Assembly: GCF_008370325.1 (NCBI RefSeq)
Contig: NZ_VNIP01000010.1
Location: 62,001 to 126,000 of the forward strand
Direction of reading: 5' to 3'
Length of the DNA: 64,000 nt
Source: Martinezella tropici
GTDB lineage: Bacteria > Pseudomonadota > Alphaproteobacteria > Rhizobiales > Rhizobiaceae
Numbering within the stretch: position 1 is the first letter of the stretch; the number at the start of each line of letters is the position of its first letter. The position numbers and the translations under genes were made by a program. The notes below the pieces were generated by a model, which saw only the letters and a list, made by a program, of their open reading frames with translations, searched no databases and was not told where the DNA came from. Shown one piece after another: positions 1 through 7,765 of this stretch.

Positions 1-2
1 CC

Positions 3-479
3 AGCGCGGCCGCCTTTGCAGCGGTGACGCCGCAATCCAACAATCCATTGCTTTCGGCGAAACCCGTCCAACGCCCCGCTTCCGAAGAAGTCGCTTCCAT
101 GGCACCTTCGGACGACGGCGATGAGGACGAAGTCGACACCATGACGACGGCATCGACGACCGAGGCCGATACCAAGCTGGTTAAGCTGCAGCGGGCCGAG
201 AAATCTGAAAGAGTTGCAAAGGCCGCCAAATCCGAGCGCGAGCCGACCGGCTGGGTCGTTCAGATCGGCGTTTCCTCGAGCAAGAACGGCGCGAGCGACC
301 TGCTCGATACGGCGAAGAGCAAAGGTGGCAAGGCGCTTCGCGCCGCCAAACCTTACGCGGTCGCCTTCGATGGTGGCTATCGCGCCCGCTTCGGCGGTTT
401 CGAAGATCAGAGCGCCGCACTCAATGCATGTAAGGCGCTCAAGCGCGCCGGCGTGAAGTGCTGGGCAAGCATGGAATAG
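3..479 (+). CDS. C-terminal part of a SPOR-domain D-alanyl-D-alanine carboxypeptidase (partial)
   Basis: The reading frame is already open at the window edge, so this is the 3' end of a longer gene. The visible part is a charged, Ala/Glu/Lys-rich linker followed, in the last 75 residues, by a SPOR-type peptidoglycan-binding module. It begins at GWVVQIGVSSSK and contains the FGGFEDQSAALNACKALK stretch typical of such domains. Rhizobial penicillin-binding DD-carboxypeptidases end in just this way, so the missing N-terminus is expected to carry a signal peptide and a serine peptidase domain (SxxK, SxN, KTG). That assignment is inference; the SPOR domain is what the sequence shows. The SPOR domain would direct the enzyme to denuded glycan at the septum. 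Confidence 0.7.
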   Translation, partial: SAAAFAAVTPQSNNPLLSAKPVQRPASEEVASMAPSDDGDEDEVDTMTTASTTEADTKLVKLQRAEKSERVAKAAKSEREPTGWVVQIGVSSSKNGASDLLDTAKSKGGKALRAAKPYAVAFDGGYRARFGGFEDQSAALNACKALKRAGVKCWASME

Positions 480-605
480 GAATGCGGTCGCGATTTTCGC
501 GCCGCATGGTTTGCAGATTGGCCGGGCTTTGTGTCTCGCCCGGCTTTCCGGTCCCGAATGTCAAACGGGCCGGCCCTGAGTTGGTAACGTGTACGGGGTT
601 TTGAA

Positions 606-881
606 ATGGCAATGAACGAGAACTTTCCCGGTTTCTCGCTCGATAGCGGGGGCAAGATGAAACAGAAGAGCTTTGCTCTTCATCCGCTGCATGAAGCGGC
701 GATGCGATTGGCGGACCTCGGTCTCAGCCGCTCGCGCTCGCGCAACAAGACGAAAGACCTGATCGGCATCCTGCTCTGCCACGGCGCACGCGCCTGGCGC
801 TATTCGCAGCCGGAAGCGCATATTCATCTGCACATCACCGCGCCAACGGGCCGCGCGCCGATTATGATGCGGCTGCGCTAA
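606..881 (+). CDS. Small hypothetical protein, 91 aa
   Basis: I do not recognise this protein. It is short, basic and has no membrane segment or signal peptide. It contains an LSRSRSRNKTKDL stretch and ends in an Arg-rich tail (RAPIMMRLR). It is placed between a + strand gene and a convergent DUF1489 gene. The annotated ATG has only a weak G-rich stretch before it. A second ATG at 657 is preceded by GGGGGCAAG and may be the true start. An overlapping minus-strand frame (561-968) is equally long but looks compositionally like an antisense shadow. Confidence 0.4.
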   Translation: MAMNENFPGFSLDSGGKMKQKSFALHPLHEAAMRLADLGLSRSRSRNKTKDLIGILLCHGARAWRYSQPEAHIHLHITAPTGRAPIMMRLR

Positions 882-894
882 GCAGCCGCCTGGC

Positions 895-1329
895 CTATAG
901 CAATCCGAGTTCAGAGAGCTCCCGCCGAAGATCGGCGGGCAGTTCAGCCGCAGCCCCGAGGCTGTCAAGATCGCGCGGGACGTCCTCTTGCGGCAGATAA
1001 CGCCAGCCCTGAAACGGACGCCGAGGCTGGCCGGTGGTTTCGATGACGCTCGGATCGAGAATGAGCCGGCAGCGATGAATACCGTCCGCGTCGGTGAAGG
1101 TCTCGATGCCGAGCAGCTTCTGCCTTGCCTGCACCTGCCCCTTGATCACCCAATAGAGCGAGCCGCCATCCAGCAGCTCCTCGGTCCGTTTCGGCACCAT
1201 GCGTGTCGTATGGGTCGTATGCGGCTCCAGTCCGGCGGCAATGGCGTTCATCGCCCGCTCGGACACCCATTCGCGCAGATCCTCGATCGAATCCGCGCCG
1301 ACGCACAATTTGATGAGATGCAAAGCCAT
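895..1329 (-). CDS. DUF1489 family protein
   Basis: This 144-residue soluble protein matches the alphaproteobacterial DUF1489 family: the start MALHLIKLCVGADS, the middle THTTRMVPKR with a nearby GGSLYWVIKG, and the RRPFQGWRYL segment are characteristic. The family has no established biochemical function. It lies downstream of sdaA on the same strand, 58 nt after its stop, so the two may be cotranscribed. There is no signal peptide or transmembrane segment. The length is normal for the family. Confidence 0.85.
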   Translation of the reverse strand: MALHLIKLCVGADSIEDLREWVSERAMNAIAAGLEPHTTHTTRMVPKRTEELLDGGSLYWVIKGQVQARQKLLGIETFTDADGIHRCRLILDPSVIETTGQPRRPFQGWRYLPQEDVPRDLDSLGAAAELPADLRRELSELGLL

Positions 1330-1387
1330 AGTGCCGTTGAAGTCCTTTTGCCCGGCAGCGTCAAGCTTTTAGATCAGGCGTCCACAC

Positions 1388-2797
1388 TCAGCATTCCACG
1401 ACATTGACGGCGAGCCCGCCGGTCGAGGTTTCCTTGTATTTCTCGCTCATGTCGTAGCCCGTCTGGCGCATGGTCTCGATGCAGGCGTCGAGCGGTACGA
1501 AATGCTGGCCGTCGCCTTTGATTGCGAGCGAGGCGGCGGTGACCGCCTTGACCGCGCCGAGTGCATTTCGCTCGATGCAGGGCACTTGTACCAATCCGGC
1601 GATCGGATCGCAGGTCATGCCTAGGTGATGCTCCAGCGCGATCTCAGCTGCATTTTCGATCTGCTCCGGTGTTGCGCCCATCACCGCCGCAAGCCCCGCA
1701 GCCGCCATGGCCGCCGCCGAACCCACCTCGCCCTGACAGCCGACTTCGGCGCCGGAAATCGAGGCATTATGCTTGATGATGCCGCCGACCGCCGCTGCCG
1801 TCAGCAGGTAGTTGCGAATGCCGTCCTGGTCCCAGTCCTCGTGGAAATGCTGATAGTAGCGGATGGTTGCCGGGATTACGCCGGCGGCACCATTGGTCGG
1901 CGCCGTCACCACACGCCCGCCGGCCGCATTCTCTTCATTGACCGCCATGGCGTAGACGCTCAGCCAGTCATTGGCGAGCAGCGGGTTGATGCGGTTGCTG
2001 CGCCATTCCTCCTGCAGCTTGTCATGGATGGCGCGCGCACGCCGGCGCACCTTCAAGCCGCCGGGCATAATGCCGTCGACCTTGAGGCCACGATCGATAC
2101 AGCTGCTCATCGCAGCCCAGATGCGATCGAGACCGGCATCCAGCTCCTCGGCGCTCATGCGCGTCTCTTCATTGGCGCGCTTCATTTGGGCGATCGAGAG
2201 GCCGGAACGCTCGGACATTTCAAGCATCTGCTTGGCACTGGCGAAAGGGAAAGGAATGCGCTCGCCCGTGGCGGCCGGCTTCTTCTTGTCCGCTCGCATC
2301 TGTTCCAGTTCCGTATCCGTGACGACGAAGCCGCCGCCTACGGAGTAGTAAATGCGCTTGAGGAGAAGGCGGTCGTCCTTGTCGAAGGCGGAGAAGCTCA
2401 TGCCGTTGGCATGGCCGGGCAGCGGCACCTTCTTGTCGAAGATGAGATCGGTCTTGGGCTGGAATTCATACGCAGGGTGGCCCGGCGGCGTGATGCGCCC
2501 GCTGCGCTCGACCTCGTCGATGATGCCATCCATATGATCGGGATCGACGATATCCGGCTTCTCGCCCATCAGGCCGAGAATAACAGCCCTGCCTGTGCCA
2601 TGGCCGATGCCCGTATGGGCGAGCGAACCATGCAGGCTGACCTTGATCGAGGTGACATGCACATTCGAGGACGGGCGCGGCCATTCATTCGACAGCAGCA
2701 GGTCCAGGAAACGATTGGCCGCCGACATCGGTCCCATCGTATGCGAGCTGGACGGTCCCACACCGATCTTGAACACATCGAAAACTGAAAGAAACAT
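1388..2797 (-). CDS. sdaA: L-serine ammonia-lyase (single-chain, iron-sulfur)
   Basis: This enzyme deaminates L-serine to pyruvate and ammonia with an oxygen-labile [4Fe-4S] cluster. The protein has the fused layout: a beta domain starting FLSVFDVFKIGVGPSSSHT and an alpha domain with CQGEVGSAAAM and MTCDPIAGLVQVPCIERNA, which supply the cluster cysteines. The length is 469 residues, normal for SdaA. An ATG 63 nt further upstream is in frame, but the start at 2797 matches the family N-terminus and has GGAGG upstream. The gene is convergent with nothing and divergent from the DUF599 gene. It links to gcvTHP at 23-28 kb through serine-glycine metabolism. Confidence 0.93.
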   Translation of the reverse strand: MFLSVFDVFKIGVGPSSSHTMGPMSAANRFLDLLLSNEWPRPSSNVHVTSIKVSLHGSLAHTGIGHGTGRAVILGLMGEKPDIVDPDHMDGIIDEVERSGRITPPGHPAYEFQPKTDLIFDKKVPLPGHANGMSFSAFDKDDRLLLKRIYYSVGGGFVVTDTELEQMRADKKKPAATGERIPFPFASAKQMLEMSERSGLSIAQMKRANEETRMSAEELDAGLDRIWAAMSSCIDRGLKVDGIMPGGLKVRRRARAIHDKLQEEWRSNRINPLLANDWLSVYAMAVNEENAAGGRVVTAPTNGAAGVIPATIRYYQHFHEDWDQDGIRNYLLTAAAVGGIIKHNASISGAEVGCQGEVGSAAAMAAAGLAAVMGATPEQIENAAEIALEHHLGMTCDPIAGLVQVPCIERNALGAVKAVTAASLAIKGDGQHFVPLDACIETMRQTGYDMSEKYKETSTGGLAVNVVEC

Positions 2798-2993
2798 GGA
2801 CCTTTGGTGCCTCCAGGCAAATCGTTTTCCGAAGGCTACGCTATCGGGGCAAGCTTGCACGGCGATTGGCCGACATCGGATTTCATGGCAGCGACATTAC
2901 ATATAGGCATTCGGGGAAGCAAACAGAAGGCCATTGCACGCCGCCCGGGCTGCGCTACAGTCCACATCGGATTGATCTGGAGAATCTGCCTTT

Positions 2994-3686
2994 ATGACGA
3001 CTGCCGACTATGTCGCCCTCGCCCTATTCATCTTTCTCTGGATCGCGCTGAACTGGATCACCACCAGCGCCCGCTTTTTCAATCGAACCAGCCTGACGCT
3101 GGCAATGAACGAGCGCCGCAGGGAGTGGATCTACAATTCATTGCGCCGCGATCTGAAGATGATCGACACGCAGATTCTCTCGGGCCTGCAAAACGGCACG
3201 GGCTTCTTTGCCTCCACCTCGATTTTTGCGATCGGCAGCTGCTTTGCGCTGCTCGGCGCCACCGACAAGGTCAATGCTTTCTTCTCCGATCTGCCCTTCA
3301 TTCTCAATGGTGGTCGCACCGCTTTCGAGATCAAGGTGGCCGGGCTTGCCTGCCTCTTCGGCTATGCCTTCTTCAAGTTCGGCTGGGCTTACCGCCTGTT
3401 CAACTATTGCACCATTCTCTTCGGTTCCCTGCCGATGCGCGAGGATGCTCTTCTCGATCCCGCGGGTGCGGAAAGAGCCGCCGAGCGCGTTATACGCATG
3501 AACATCATCGCGGCGCGCAATTTCAACGCCGGCCTCAGGGCAATTTTCCTGTCCATCGGCTATCTCGGCTGGTTCCTCAGCCCCTATGTCTTCATGGCGA
3601 CGACGATTTTCATCATCATCGTGCTGATCCGCCGACAGTTTTTTTCCGATGCCCGTCTGGCCATCATGGATGGCGATATGCCATGA
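2994..3686 (+). CDS. DUF599 family membrane protein
   Basis: A 230-residue inner-membrane protein with about four hydrophobic helices: one at the N-terminus (YVALALFIFLWIALNWI), two around residues 75-130, and one near the C-terminus. The motif RREWIYNSLRRDLKMIDTQ followed by a small-residue-rich helix is typical of the DUF599 family, whose role is unknown. It is the first of three + strand membrane-protein genes (2994-5224) that could form one transcription unit. Divergent from sdaA. Confidence 0.8.
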   Translation: MTTADYVALALFIFLWIALNWITTSARFFNRTSLTLAMNERRREWIYNSLRRDLKMIDTQILSGLQNGTGFFASTSIFAIGSCFALLGATDKVNAFFSDLPFILNGGRTAFEIKVAGLACLFGYAFFKFGWAYRLFNYCTILFGSLPMREDALLDPAGAERAAERVIRMNIIAARNFNAGLRAIFLSIGYLGWFLSPYVFMATTIFIIIVLIRRQFFSDARLAIMDGDMP

Positions 3687-3748
3687 CAAGGCCGCGCCGG
3701 CTCGAACCGGTGCGCAAGATCTAAGTTCATGCCTGGAAGGACTCCTCA

Positions 3749-4738
3749 ATGGCCGCCATTGCCGAGCGCGCGGACACACCTCGAAAAACGCCTCGCATCG
3801 GCATTCTGGATACGGCGCGAGGCTTGGCCCTTCTGGCCATGTCAAGCTATCATTGCACTTGGGATTTCGAATTCTTCGGCTATCTCGATTCCGGCACGGC
3901 TGAAACGGGCTGGCTGAAGCTTTATGCCCGCGCCATCGCCAGCATCTTCCTCTTCCTGGCAGGCTTCAGCCTCGTGCTTGCCAATACGCCGGAGATTCGC
4001 TGGCGCTCCTATTGGCGACGGATGGGCGTGATTGTTGCTGCGGCCGCAGCAATTTCGCTCGTCACCTTCATCGGCATGCGTGACGAATGGATATTCTTCG
4101 GCATCCTGCACAGCATTGCGGCGGCAAGCCTCGTCGGCCTGCTGTTCCTGCGACTGCCGGCTTTCGCCACCCTACTCATCGCGGCTTTGCTGACAGTCGG
4201 CATCGTCATCGACAATGTCATCACACCCTTATCGCTGCATTCGAGCTTTTTCGATGCGCCGTGGCTCTGGTGGGTGGGGCTCTCCGAAAATCTGCGGCGC
4301 TCGAACGACTATGTCCCGCTCTTTCCGTGGCTGACGCCATTCCTGTTCGGTCTCGGCATGGCACAATTGGCCACATCCCTCGGCTGGCTCGAGCGCCTGG
4401 CGAAATTCGGCCCCGGCCGCAATCTGATCGCCCGCGCCGGCCGCCACAGCCTTATCTTCTATCTGGTCCACCAGCCCGTCCTGTTCAGCCTGGTTTATCT
4501 CTTGTCGCTGGTCGCGCCGGCGCCGCCGCAGGATCCGACGGTCGGCTACATCAGGCAATGCGTCGCCTCGTGCACGCGGTCAGGCACCGAAACCATGTGC
4601 CGCAGCTTCTGCCAGTGCACGCTCGACAAGTTGCAGGCCCAGGATCTCTTCAAACCATTGCAATCCGGAGCGATCAAAGCAGATAGCGATGAACGCGTAA
4701 GCCGAATCGCGATACAATGCACGGATGAAGCGCAATGA
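3749..4738 (+). CDS. DUF1624 / heparan-glucosaminide N-acetyltransferase-like membrane protein
   Basis: A 329-residue polytopic protein. The N-terminus has IGILDTARGLALLAMSSYH, matching the first helix of the DUF1624/HGSNAT-like acyltransferase family, with the conserved Asp-xx-Arg-Gly motif. About seven hydrophobic segments follow, up to residue 255. An unusual C-terminal tail of about 70 residues is rich in cysteine (CVASCTRSGTETMCRSFCQC) and lies after the last membrane helix, so it may form a disulfide-bonded or metal-binding knob. Its substrate cannot be read from the sequence. The gene starts 62 nt after the DUF599 gene. Confidence 0.75.
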   Translation: MAAIAERADTPRKTPRIGILDTARGLALLAMSSYHCTWDFEFFGYLDSGTAETGWLKLYARAIASIFLFLAGFSLVLANTPEIRWRSYWRRMGVIVAAAAAISLVTFIGMRDEWIFFGILHSIAAASLVGLLFLRLPAFATLLIAALLTVGIVIDNVITPLSLHSSFFDAPWLWWVGLSENLRRSNDYVPLFPWLTPFLFGLGMAQLATSLGWLERLAKFGPGRNLIARAGRHSLIFYLVHQPVLFSLVYLLSLVAPAPPQDPTVGYIRQCVASCTRSGTETMCRSFCQCTLDKLQAQDLFKPLQSGAIKADSDERVSRIAIQCTDEAQ

Positions 4739-4750
4739 CAGGGTTATTCC

Positions 4751-5224
4751 ATGAATGCCTATCGTTCGAAGTCGCTGAGTTTTCCGTGGCCGCCGCTGCT
4801 CTATAGCCTTGCCGTCATTGCGGCGCTTTGCCTCCAACGGTGGTATCCGTTGCCCTTGCCCTTCATCTGGGCGCTCGCCTCATGGGTCGTCGGAGCGCTT
4901 CTCACCGCCTTCGCGGTGACGCTGAATGTCTGGGCCGTCGAGACGCTGGTGGAAAGACGAACCACCGTCCTGACCCAACGCTGCAGCGCGCATCTCGTCA
5001 CCACAGGCCCCTTTCGCTTCACCCGCAACCCGACCTATCTCGGCTATACTTTGCTGACGGCGGGGCTGGGCATGATGATCGGCAATTTATGGTTTGTGGC
5101 GATGGCGGCAGCAGCGGCGGCTTTGACGACACTGCTTGTCATCCGCTGCGAGGAGATGCATCTCCTCTCGCGCTTCGGCTGCGAATTCGAGTTTTACTGC
5201 AAGCATACGCGCCGCTGGCTATAG
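4751..5224 (+). CDS. Isoprenylcysteine carboxyl methyltransferase-like membrane protein
   Basis: A 157-residue membrane protein of the ICMT/PEMT-like superfamily. The first 60 residues hold two hydrophobic helices. The SAM-binding half has LVTTGPFRFTRNPTYLGYTL and then the C-terminal EEMHLLSRFGCEFEFYCKHTRRW motif with the paired acidic residues typical of the family. Bacterial members methylate small or lipid-like substrates; the true substrate is unknown. It follows the DUF1624 gene by 12 nt and is probably cotranscribed with it. Confidence 0.8.
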   Translation: MNAYRSKSLSFPWPPLLYSLAVIAALCLQRWYPLPLPFIWALASWVVGALLTAFAVTLNVWAVETLVERRTTVLTQRCSAHLVTTGPFRFTRNPTYLGYTLLTAGLGMMIGNLWFVAMAAAAAALTTLLVIRCEEMHLLSRFGCEFEFYCKHTRRWL

Positions 5225-5246
5225 GGCGCTTGCGGTTAGCCCGCGC

Positions 5247-5636
5247 TCAGGTCCCGACGCCGATTTCGGCGAGGCGTCCGAGACAGGCTTCTTCGACATT
5301 GTCGAGTTCGCTCAGCGTGTCGTCGATATCCTTGCGCTTCTGGCGCAATTCGTCGCGCTTTTCATCGACACGCTTCATCAGCAGCTTCAGCTGACCGATC
5401 TCGCCCGGCGGTTCCTTGTAGACCTGAATGATCTCGCGGATTTCAGCAATAGTGAAGCCGATGCGGCGGCCGCGCAGGATTTCAGCGATGAGGCGTCGGT
5501 CGGCGGGCCGGAACAAGCGCGTGCGCCCCTTACGCTCGGGATGAATGAGGCCCTCGTCCTCATAGAACCTCAAGGTTCGAGTCGAAACCCCGAATTCCCG
5601 AGTAAGCTCCGTTATGCTATAATATCCGTCGACCAA
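5247..5636 (-). CDS. MerR-family regulator, LiuR-like
   Basis: A 129-residue regulator. Residues 5-70 form the MerR winged helix (YYSITELTREFGVSTRTLRFYEDEGLI), then GRRIGFTIAEIREII and a coiled-coil dimerisation helix (residues 78-115). No metal-binding cysteines of the CueR/ZntR kind are present. The N-terminal pattern matches LiuR-type regulators, which in proteobacteria control branched-chain amino acid or acyl-CoA degradation. No such catabolic gene lies next to it here. The start is TTG, with GGCGGA upstream. A dyad at its own promoter suggests autoregulation. Confidence 0.8.
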   Translation of the reverse strand: MVDGYYSITELTREFGVSTRTLRFYEDEGLIHPERKGRTRLFRPADRRLIAEILRGRRIGFTIAEIREIIQVYKEPPGEIGQLKLLMKRVDEKRDELRQKRKDIDDTLSELDNVEEACLGRLAEIGVGT

Positions 5637-5662
5637 GAATCCGCCCCTATCTGCTGAGCCAG

Positions 5663-5691
5663 CATAATATTGACTTTTACGTAATAGTCAA
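5663..5691 (-). promoter_or_regulatory. Promoter and dyad operator of the MerR/LiuR-like gene
   Basis: On the minus strand TTGACT (5691-5686) and ATTATG (5668-5663) are 17 nt apart. An inverted repeat with six-base arms TTGACT/AGTCAA spans 5670-5691 and has TTTACGTAAT at its centre, close to the TTTACGTNNACGTAAA type of LiuR site. A dyad lying in the spacer between -35 and -10 is the classic MerR-family arrangement. It reads only toward the regulator gene, so autoregulation is the simplest interpretation. Confidence 0.5.
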
Positions 5692-6021
5692 TTTTCACTG
5701 GTTTATTGCGTCTTCCCCGGCCACAAGCGCAGCACAATCGTCAGCTCGCAGGGCCACGGAGAACGAAATGCCAGCTAAAATCGATGACTGCGGGGCACAA
5801 AATTAAGTGCCTACCCACAAAACTTCTGCCCGAATCGATATAGCGGCAATGCGAAAAGCCTCAATGTAGCGATCGCCTCGTGCCGGCAAACGGCATCACG
5901 CTCCAAGGACTCATGCTTGTTTTGCCCAGCTTATAATATGGACTGGCGAGGTAGTGGCATTGCCGCCATCCTGGCTTTATCCTCATAACCTGCATATGTC
6001 CTTCCATTTATAGAGAGTGCC
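5692..6021. other. Intergenic region, no gene seen
   Basis: About 330 nt between the divergent MerR-type gene and the deformylase-like gene. Local composition is more A+T-rich than the neighbouring genes. I see no convincing reading frame, tRNA or terminator hairpin. It should contain the promoter of the downstream + strand gene. Confidence 0.5.
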
Positions 6022-6516
6022 GTGCCCGCCCGCCCCATCATCCGTTTTCCCGATCCGCTGCTGCGGACCGCCTGCGACCCGGTGAGCGTTTTCGACGATA
6101 ATCTGCGAATGCTCGTCGACGACCTGCTGGATACGATGCGCGCCGCTCCCGGCATCGGCATCACCGGCCCCCATATCGGAGTCCTCAGCCGAGTCGTGGT
6201 GATAGAACTCAGCCGCGAGGATGGCGTGCGCACCTATATTAATCCGGAGATTTTCTGGTTCTCGGAAGAGACCATGCAGCAGACGGAAGGCAGCGTTTCC
6301 ATGCCTGGAGCGACAGAAGAGATCGTCAGGCCCAAATCAATCCGCTTCCGCTATCAGGATGTTTCAGGTGAGGCACATGACGCGGAAGCGAATGATTTTC
6401 TCGCCATCTGCGTTCAGCACGAAATCGACCAGTTGGACGGAATCTTCTGGCTTCAGCGACTTTCGAAGCTCAAGCGTGATCGCCTTGTAAAGAAATGGGA
6501 AAAGATGCGGAACTGA
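6022..6516 (+). CDS. Peptide-deformylase-like protein lacking metal ligands
   Basis: The 164-residue protein has the overall peptide deformylase fold, with all three motifs recognisable but degenerate. Motif I reads GIGITGPH (residues 44-51) where active enzymes have GIGLAAPQ. Motif II reads EGSVS (89-93), with Ser91 replacing the metal-ligand cysteine. Motif III reads HEIDQ (133-137), with Gln137 replacing the second histidine ligand. Two of three metal ligands are thus missing, so deformylase activity is unlikely. The start is GTG with a weak GAGAG upstream. A housekeeping def is expected elsewhere in the genome. It could act as a ribosome-bound regulator or have another chemistry; that is speculation. 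Confidence 0.8.
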   Translation: MPARPIIRFPDPLLRTACDPVSVFDDNLRMLVDDLLDTMRAAPGIGITGPHIGVLSRVVVIELSREDGVRTYINPEIFWFSEETMQQTEGSVSMPGATEEIVRPKSIRFRYQDVSGEAHDAEANDFLAICVQHEIDQLDGIFWLQRLSKLKRDRLVKKWEKMRN

Positions 6517-6530
6517 TATCGCTAAAACGA

Positions 6531-6555
6531 AACGGGCGCCAAGAAGGCGCCCGTT
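6531..6555. terminator. Bidirectional hairpin between convergent genes
   Basis: A perfect 10-bp stem (AACGGGCGCC/GGCGCCCGTT) with a five-base loop lies between the stops of the deformylase-like gene (+) and the cysteine-repeat gene (-). The T-tract is weak on the + side and absent on the - side. Confidence 0.6.
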
Positions 6556-6577
6556 CTGCAAGTGGCTGGATATGTAA

Positions 6578-7111
6578 TCAGCCTTTGAGCTTGGAGTTGC
6601 AGAGGCTGTAGTAGCCACCGCCCTTCTGGATCCACTTGAGGCCGCCGAGCGAATTGCTGGCTTTAGCGGCATTGTATGAGTCGACGCAAGTGTGGAAGCG
6701 GCCCTTGCCGGGCGTTTCGCTGGCATACTTGGCATCGACCTTTGCCGGGAAGGTTACGCCGGCCGGGGCAGCCGTCGTCGGCTTTGCCGGCTCGCTTGCA
6801 GGCGGCTTCATGGCATCGGGCTCGTTGGCGTCTACCTTGGCGGCAGCGGTCGTCTTTGCCGTCTTGGAAGGCGTCGTTGTTGCCGGTGCTGTGGTTGCCG
6901 GTGCCGTCGTGGTGGCGCTGGCATCGGCGCTGCACTGCGTTGCACGGAAGTCGTTCCACTTTTGGCCGTTCAAGGTACCAGCGGTCTTGGCCGCCTGGTA
7001 TTTGGCGCTGCACTCTTTCATGGTTAGCGCAGAAGCCGAAGAAGCGAGGCCCATCGAACCTACAACTGCAAGAGACGCAAAAGACATCAACAGAATGGCA
7101 CGACTAGTCAT
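6578..7111 (-). CDS. Secreted protein with two cysteine-framed repeats
   Basis: A 177-residue exported protein of unknown function. The first ~28 residues are a signal peptide (hydrophobic core, then SSASA before the cut). Two modules of about 30 residues share the pattern C-x3-Y-x2-AK-x4-L-x-G-x-KW ... C: one right after the signal (CSAKYQAAKTAGTLNGQKW) and one at the C-terminus (CVDSYNAAKASNSLGGLKW). Between them is an 85-residue Ala/Thr/Pro/Lys linker, probably disordered, like a wall-spanning spacer. The second of two nearby ATGs (7111) is chosen because GGAGG lies 8 nt before it. Paired cysteines suggest one disulfide per module in the periplasm. Confidence 0.75.
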   Translation of the reverse strand: MTSRAILLMSFASLAVVGSMGLASSASALTMKECSAKYQAAKTAGTLNGQKWNDFRATQCSADASATTTAPATTAPATTTPSKTAKTTAAAKVDANEPDAMKPPASEPAKPTTAAPAGVTFPAKVDAKYASETPGKGRFHTCVDSYNAAKASNSLGGLKWIQKGGGYYSLCNSKLKG

Positions 7112-7451
7112 TGGCATTTCCTCCGCTCTATGACGAATGTCGAAACTATTAATCGTATCGTCCCAATCGATTGTCAATCGACGCGCGATTTCCGGGGGCG
7201 ACGAGAAACACCATATGCGGACGAACATGAACGCAAACTGTACAAAAATAGCCATCGAAAAGAGAGGCTTGGCAGGGTCGACAATCACCGGTGGCGGGCC
7301 GAGGGAGTGTCGGATTCAACTGTAGGCTGATAAGACCAAGATGCCGATTTGGCGCAATGGCGTGCCGGTTATCCCACTCGCTGGTCAGCGAAGCGCTCGG
7401 CTGCAATTGCATTGAGCGTGAAACTACTGACGCGCAATGGCCGATGTCGCG

Positions 7452-7588
7452 CTATAGATGGAAGCGATTGTGGGCGCGATACAACCTATCGCAAGATCCG
7501 GGGCTTGAAGTGCGGGCATGTCGCCCTACTCTCTTCTTGGCAGTTCCCCTCTCTATGCCCTGGATGCTCTCCCTTCCAGGGCATTTTT
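7452..7588 (+). ncRNA. Candidate small RNA ending in an intrinsic terminator
   Basis: The 3' end is defined by the hairpin at 7555-7588 with a run of five T. No protein gene on the + strand precedes it, since the neighbour upstream is on the minus strand. A CTATAG hexamer at 7452-7457 resembles a rhizobial -10 box, but no good -35 box lies 17 nt upstream. A transcript from about 7464 would be roughly 120 nt. The region holds pyrimidine-rich stretches (CCCCTCTCT, CTCTCCCTT) that could pair with ribosome-binding sites. Both the 5' end and the existence of the RNA are inferred. Confidence 0.35.
7555..7588 (+). terminator. Intrinsic terminator without an upstream gene
   Basis: A 9-bp perfect stem (ATGCCCTGG/CCAGGGCAT), a 12-nt loop and a following TTTTT. 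This is the strongest Rho-independent terminator in the 650-nt gap. Confidence 0.65.
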
Positions 7589-7765
7589 CTTGGCAGGCAT
7601 CCCATGCGACGGGATCCATCAGCCAAAATGATTTGCCTAAAATGATTCGCCTTGGCCCTTCAATGTGCGTAGGTTGCCTTATCGCTGGTTACCGAATCCG
7701 TAGGCGCCGGCGGCTGAGAGTTGCTGATGCGGCGCTCTCGCCTGCAGAGGTCAAGGAGTTCTCAC

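Larger units (their letters stand above)
7112..7765. other. Long intergenic region with a possible sRNA
   Basis: A 650-nt stretch without a convincing protein gene. Frames here are short or have poor coding character. Its clear structural element is an intrinsic terminator at 7555-7588 on the + strand that has no gene before it (see the separate entries). The right end carries the ribosome-binding site AAGGAG of the small gene at 7766. Confidence 0.55.

Noticed and set aside
561..968. Minus-strand frame overlapping the small gene at 606
   Set aside because: It runs into the DUF1489 gene and has an antisense-like composition; the + strand gene is only slightly better, so neither is firm.
1625..2788. 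A 387-residue open frame antisense to sdaA, and similar long frames antisense to pccA (11425-12831) and the class III ADH (13648-14868)
   Set aside because: The opposite strand in each case encodes a full-length well-known enzyme.
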